Shown here piece after piece: positions 59,833 to 64,000 of a DNA stretch of 64,000 nt (position 1 is the stretch's first letter; each line of letters opens with the position of its first letter). Below the pieces are notes generated by a model. It did not search any database, was not told the DNA's origin, and worked only from the letters and a program-made list of their open reading frames with translations. A program made the position numbers and the translations under genes. Source of the stretch: Aphrocallistes beatrix (Eukaryota; Porifera; Hexactinellida; Sceptrulophora; Aphrocallistidae); contig OY725502.1 of the NCBI GenBank assembly GCA_963281255.1, forward strand, positions 124,001 to 188,000, read 5' to 3'.

Positions 59833-59981
59833 TTTGTTTATTGTGTTGCTTTTGTTTTTGTTTCTGTTGGATTTGCATGTTTTCTACTCAATTCTTTCAG
59901 ATATCCAAATGATTAGTAGTTGACTTTATTAACCGAGAATGGAATTAGTTTTAATAATTCAGAATCGTTAAATAAATATTA

Positions 59982-60150
59982 CAGTCAGGGTCGCTTAATA
60001 TGAACATTCGTTTATTATGAACTAACCTCCTGTGGTCTCAATTTCATTTTTAGATAGGATTTGTATTGAATCAAGTTCGCTTAGTATTAAGTATCTCTAT
60101 TATGAACATATTTTTGGTCCCCTGGTGATTCACAATACGCGACCTGACTG
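59982..60150. mobile_element. Pogo-like element, cagggtcgctta family, copy 3
   Basis: The ends cagtcagggtcgcttaatat and cgcgacctgactg are flanked by TA. It is the most symmetrical copy of the family in the window, inverted relative to those at 41695 and 45033. Confidence 0.75.
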
Positions 60151-61072
60151 TATAAACTAACAAAGTTTACTAGGATTTGTATTAATATATACAGTAGATA
60201 TTGGATCTAGTGATAATCTTGTTCGGTTTGAGTTGCTCTAGTCGATGATATTCCAGACTAATTTTATTCGATATCTTGACAGTGATAATTTGACCAAAAA
60301 CCAGCACTATCACTATATCCAATATCTGTATTCAAACTCAATGCTCTCTGTCATCAGTGAAAATAGTTTAAATAGAATCGTCTTCATAAACGAAAGATTT
60401 GATGTTATTTCCAAACTTATAATTAAGATATTCGCATTAATTCTCGCAAACTAATTTCTCAATGAAGCTTTTCCTTCTTTTCCTGAATTCTCAGATTTTA
60501 ACTTTAGAAGTTTATTAGTAAATCCATCCTACTGCAACTCATGATCCATTGTGTTAGATCTATCATTCTGTTAGATCTATCATTCTGTTTTATATACTCA
60601 GATAAATATATTGAAATATTTCAGTGCAAGTAAGTCTAACAATTATCAAATAAAATCAGCTATCTTCCATGATGACATACTAGGTTCACGTAGGTTCAAC
60701 ATAAAATGACCTCAGCAATCAGCTTCGAGATCTAATCAAGTATCAATCTACTCTGGAATGTTTACGAATCCGTAAGCACCATACTTCCCATGCCAATCCT
60801 ATGTGGAATTGATATCTTAGAGAAGAGAATTCTCTTAGCATTTGCTTAGCTCATAGGAATGTAAACTCTTTGCTTTTATAGAAATATAGTCTCTACTTAG
60901 AATAAATAGTCCACTTCCTATTCCCAACTGCATTCACTGCTTGGCTTATATAGTTTTCAAAAGGTAAGATTATTGATATTTATTTGTGAATATTTTGTTA
61001 GAGCAGTGTCTTCAAACTTTTTTCCAAGCAATACCCCCCAGACTGTTTTTGAACTTTCTGAGTATCCTCAAC

Positions 61073-61223
61073 CATAGGCGCCGAACCCGGGGGGCTGGGG
61101 GTGCTCGAGGCCCCCCCCTGGATTTGAAGATGGCCCATAGACGCAATACAAAATTTACGGTCGAGCCCCCCCCCCCTGGAACCCCGAGATTGTCCTTAGA
61201 TTTCGAAAAGTTCGGCGCCCCTG
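61073..61223. mobile_element. Short GC-rich hAT-like element
   Basis: The ends cataggcgccgaacccgggg and gttcggcgcccctgc are flanked by cctcaac on both sides. The interior has C/G runs. Frames across it are Pro/Gly-rich artefacts. Confidence 0.7.
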
Positions 61224-62046
61224 CCCTCAACAGTTAACTCATGCAATTATTAATAATAAGTTCTAAAAGATCTAAAATTTTGAGGACCAGCGTCCCCCCC
61301 CCCCCCCCATGAGAAGCCTAACGTCCCCCAGTTTGAAGAGCTTATTAGAGGGGACACGTAGTTTTATGCCGGCCAAGAAGTCCAGTGATAATCCTTGGTT
61401 GTGTGTAAAGTAGCGAGGATCAAAACTATCTGAACTGATCTTGTCTAAACTTGTCTACTTAAAACTAAGCTCAGACTGAGAATTTGTCTTGAATATACTG
61501 ACTATTTTCTAGGAAGTTTAACTCTCACATACTTAGCATTCAATTGCATATTGTACATCTTGTGTATAATGCAAGCTTAGATTTGCCGAAGCTAAAACTG
61601 GAATTTTGCCAGAAATATATAAATATTCCAAGAAAGAAGGTTACGAATACTTTCGTTTCGGTAGCTTTTAAGCTATTTCCCTATTTGGATTAGCTCTTAC
61701 CTTTCCAATATGAAATTGTTGAGTTGCCAAATTCCTTATTTTCTACAAGACTCAATTATTGATGTGACTATGACTCTCAATTTAAAATCACCTGGCCTGA
61801 ATAAATGTGAGAACATATATATACATATACTATAAGAATGTATTTTGCAATTTGATGTTTATGATTTTTTATACTGGAATATGGTTTCTTATAAATGGTT
61901 CTGGAATATCCACCTCCAAGAAACCTATCATACCGAACCATTTTAAAATGCCACCAGATTTAAGTTCCCCTTCCAAGCCTTACTCCTTTCAAATATTCTC
62001 CATCCCTAGAGAAAATAAATCAAAAATTAGACCCGTGATATGGGTA

Positions 62047-62211
62047 CAGTCGACTCCGCTTAATAGGGTCACATCGGTCAGAGGATATTTTGCCCCGATT
62101 AAGCGGAGAACCCTTTAACCGAAAATATTCTGTATTAGCTTGTGTAAGAGCTATTCCGGTGCTGCCAAAAGTGGTCGATTAAACAATGACCCTATTAAGC
62201 GGAGTCGACTA
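62047..62211. mobile_element. Tigger/pogo-like miniature element, family 1 copy 3
   Basis: CAGTCGACTCCGCTTAATAG at left and ctattaagcggagtcgact at right, flanked by TA. Very similar to the copy at 4406, in reverse orientation. Confidence 0.75.
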
Positions 62212-62409
62212 TATATATGAATGTCATTCAACTCGTAAAGTCAACTGAAAACCCTACTTTTCGCTGTGTTCTTACAGATATCTCATAAAATGCTATAGAA
62301 ACCATACATTTCATTTTGGTAGTGGTACGAGTTGACTAGTCCCTGGTCCATATAATCTCTGGTGCTGTTTCAAACATTCTTCAGTAGTGTAAATACGTAG
62401 CTAATTAGT

Positions 62410-63597
62410 ATGTGTAACAAACACTCAAAACCAGCTGTTCACGTCCCAGTGTCGAAGTCTCAAGAGGATCAGGGGAAGGCGAAGAGATACGAGCCCAGCG
62501 CTGGCACAGGGACCAACGGACCATCTCAGGTGAGCTACAAACTAGAGGGAGGGAGGCAGCAGTAGCGACCCCACGGGGGGACATGGCCCCCAATAAAATA
62601 TAAAGTTTCTTTCTACTTGTCTTGATTTTTATGCATCAAGATGAATGAATAATAAGATTAGATCAAAATTGTTGCTTCATAGAAGGTTAGAATAGCTGTA
62701 GATCGATATTCAGCGTCTAAGCTTTGACAATTTTCTGGGGACAAGCCCCCAATCCTAAATCCTGGCTTACGACCCTGCATTAACGCCGGTCTTCTAACTC
62801 TAGGACAGTCCAATTTAAGTTGGCCCCTAAATTAAAATCTCTGAACCGCCACTGCCTGGCAGTCCGTTAGCCGGCGTTCATTAGTTAAATCTCTGGCGTT
62901 TATCTGAACAGCGAAGTATCCAGGGCCTCAACTAATTATTCGATTGAAACGTCCGAATTAGAATCCTCCCTAAATCTCACTTTTGAGAAAATATAAAAAG
63001 TTTGATTTATCAGCTTTTATAAGAATCCTATGAATCCATCGCAGCTCTACGATCAATGTTCGCTTAGGGACAGCCTAGTACAGTAAAGCCTGCGAAGTGT
63101 AATCTTCTATGGAATCGAAGACTTTTATTTAAATAATTTTGAGTTATGAATGAGTTATGAACTGTAATAGCTCTCCTACCTTATTAAGAAAAAGTTTCGT
63201 TTCTACCAAAGTATTGTCTTTTCCATGCAAATTACTCCGAAGATTTTACAAAATTGTATTTTTTATTAACGAATGGAGCATAAATTAAATTGCGGGATAT
63301 GGTTCCTTCAAAGGACTCTACTCACTCATAATATTCTATTTATAGCTCTCCTTCTCTCTCTTAGATTCACATCGAGACAGTCCCCCAGCCAGTCCAACAA
63401 TTCACACCTCTCTACGTAGCCAAGTACGACTATGACGCCAGGACCCACGACGATCTCAACTTCAACAAGGGGGACATCCTAGAGGTCATCAGCAAGGACG
63501 AAGGTGATTGGTGGCTGGCGCGGTCACGACCCAACAACCAGCAGGGGTACATCCCCTCTAACTACGTAGCGGAGGCCAAATCCTTAGACGCAGAAGA
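62410..63597 (+). CDS. Src-family tyrosine kinase, N-terminal region and SH3 (partial)
   Basis: Two exons, 62410-62529 (40 codons, phase 0) and 63365-63597 (ending in phase 2 at a GTGAGT donor), give about 118 residues. The second exon encodes a full SH3 domain: [18 protein letters not shown], then GDWWLARS and GYIPSNYVA. It ends DAEE, exactly where Src-type genes run into SH2. The variable N-terminal region reads [13 protein letters not shown]. Src-family proteins begin MG-, where Gly2 is myristoylated for membrane attachment; here codon 2 is TGT (Cys). Either the real start is elsewhere, membrane attachment differs, or the base is wrong. SH2 and kinase exons lie to the right of the window; bases 63598-64000 are intron. 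Confidence 0.85.
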
Positions 63598-64000
63598 GTG
63601 AGTTTAGCCCAGAGGTGACATACCCGGTACGAATGGTGGATGTTTCGTTGATATTTCTTTGAATGAAATTATTGAATCCTCACTTTCATTCTCCCATTCA
63701 TTCTACCAAATAATAAATGACAATCACCCACCCCCTCACGAAATAAAAATACCACTCTCGCGTGCCATTTTATTATATTTCAAACTCAAAATGCCCACTT
63801 TCTCTTTGCTCTTATACAAAATACTCTCCAAAATGCCCACTCTCCTATCAATTCTATTCAGCTCTAGAACCAACAGTTTGTAATTCCATTCTAAAATATC
63901 AGCGACGAAACATCCGTTCGACGATTATATTTTAATGATCGAATGAGGATCGGCGATTTTATTATTTTTGAATGATCTGATGTAAGATCTCGATCTTTTT
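63598..64000. other. Intron of the Src-family gene running off the window
   Basis: It begins with a consensus donor GTGAGTTT. AT-rich, with repeated aaatgccca phrases near 63787-63840. No further exon is seen before the window end. Confidence 0.6.

Larger units (their letters stand above)
59833..62409. other. Intergenic between PARN and Src-family gene
   Basis: No gene is seen in 2.6 kb. It holds elements at 59982-60150, 61073-61223 and 62047-62211. A small tandem (ctgttagatctatcattctg) sits at about 60557-60592, and there is a long C run near 61291-61309. Promoters of the Src-family gene should lie near its right end. Confidence 0.5.

Noticed and set aside
61012-61237. Pro/Gly-rich frames on both strands
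   Set aside because: They read through a GC-rich hAT-like element.

Overview
This looks like nuclear DNA of an animal, AT-rich and compact. Coding exons are separated by short GT-AG introns, and there are many small non-autonomous DNA transposons. The genes are animal-type: torsin-like AAA+ proteins, ankyrin-TRP-like channels, TRAF-type zinc-finger proteins, geminin, PARN, catalase and a Src-family kinase. The overall style suggests an early-branching animal. A sponge, possibly a glass sponge, is my best guess, but this rests on recollection of these families and not on a database match.

Layout: (1) 1-4.2 kb, a catalase gene on the minus strand whose 3' end lies off the window. (2) 6-12.4 kb, minus strand: a broken coiled-coil gene, three torsin-like genes (the third broken) and an orphan terminal exon of a vWA-like domain. 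(3) 13.7-37.9 kb, three paralogous ankyrin-repeat TRP-like channel genes. Each is a leader exon plus five coding exons, and the first two coding exons are a tandem internal duplication of the next two. Gene 1 is on the plus strand; genes 2 and 3 are on the minus strand. Genes 1 and 2 form a tail-to-tail inverted duplication. Gene 3 carries two frameshifts and a stop. (4) 39.7-40.8 kb, a single-exon type II membrane protein with a DDD motif, probably a glycosyltransferase. (5) 42.6-44.2 kb, a four-exon geminin. (6) 45.5-48.3 kb, two head-to-head TRAF-like genes whose 3' ends are almost identical, which points to gene conversion. (7) 48.5-55.9 kb, four tandem coiled-coil/beta-propeller genes related to TRIM-NHL proteins without RING or B-box; the first is frameshifted and the last three sit in 1.73-1.76 kb repeat units. 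(8) 56.4-59.8 kb, a PARN-like deadenylase with complete DEDDh catalytic residues. (9) 62.4 kb to the right edge, the first two coding exons of a Src-family kinase (N-terminus and SH3).

Between and inside these genes lie Tigger/pogo-like and hAT-like miniature elements, several with visible target duplications, a 1.1 kb palindromic fold-back element and simple-sequence arrays. The genes do not form one pathway. The main story is local duplication, inversion, conversion and decay of gene families. The most unusual items are the exon-module architecture of the channel genes with matching splice phases and a conserved promoter/leader exon, the altered Walker motifs of the torsins, and splice-acceptor-like sites just upstream of many start codons.
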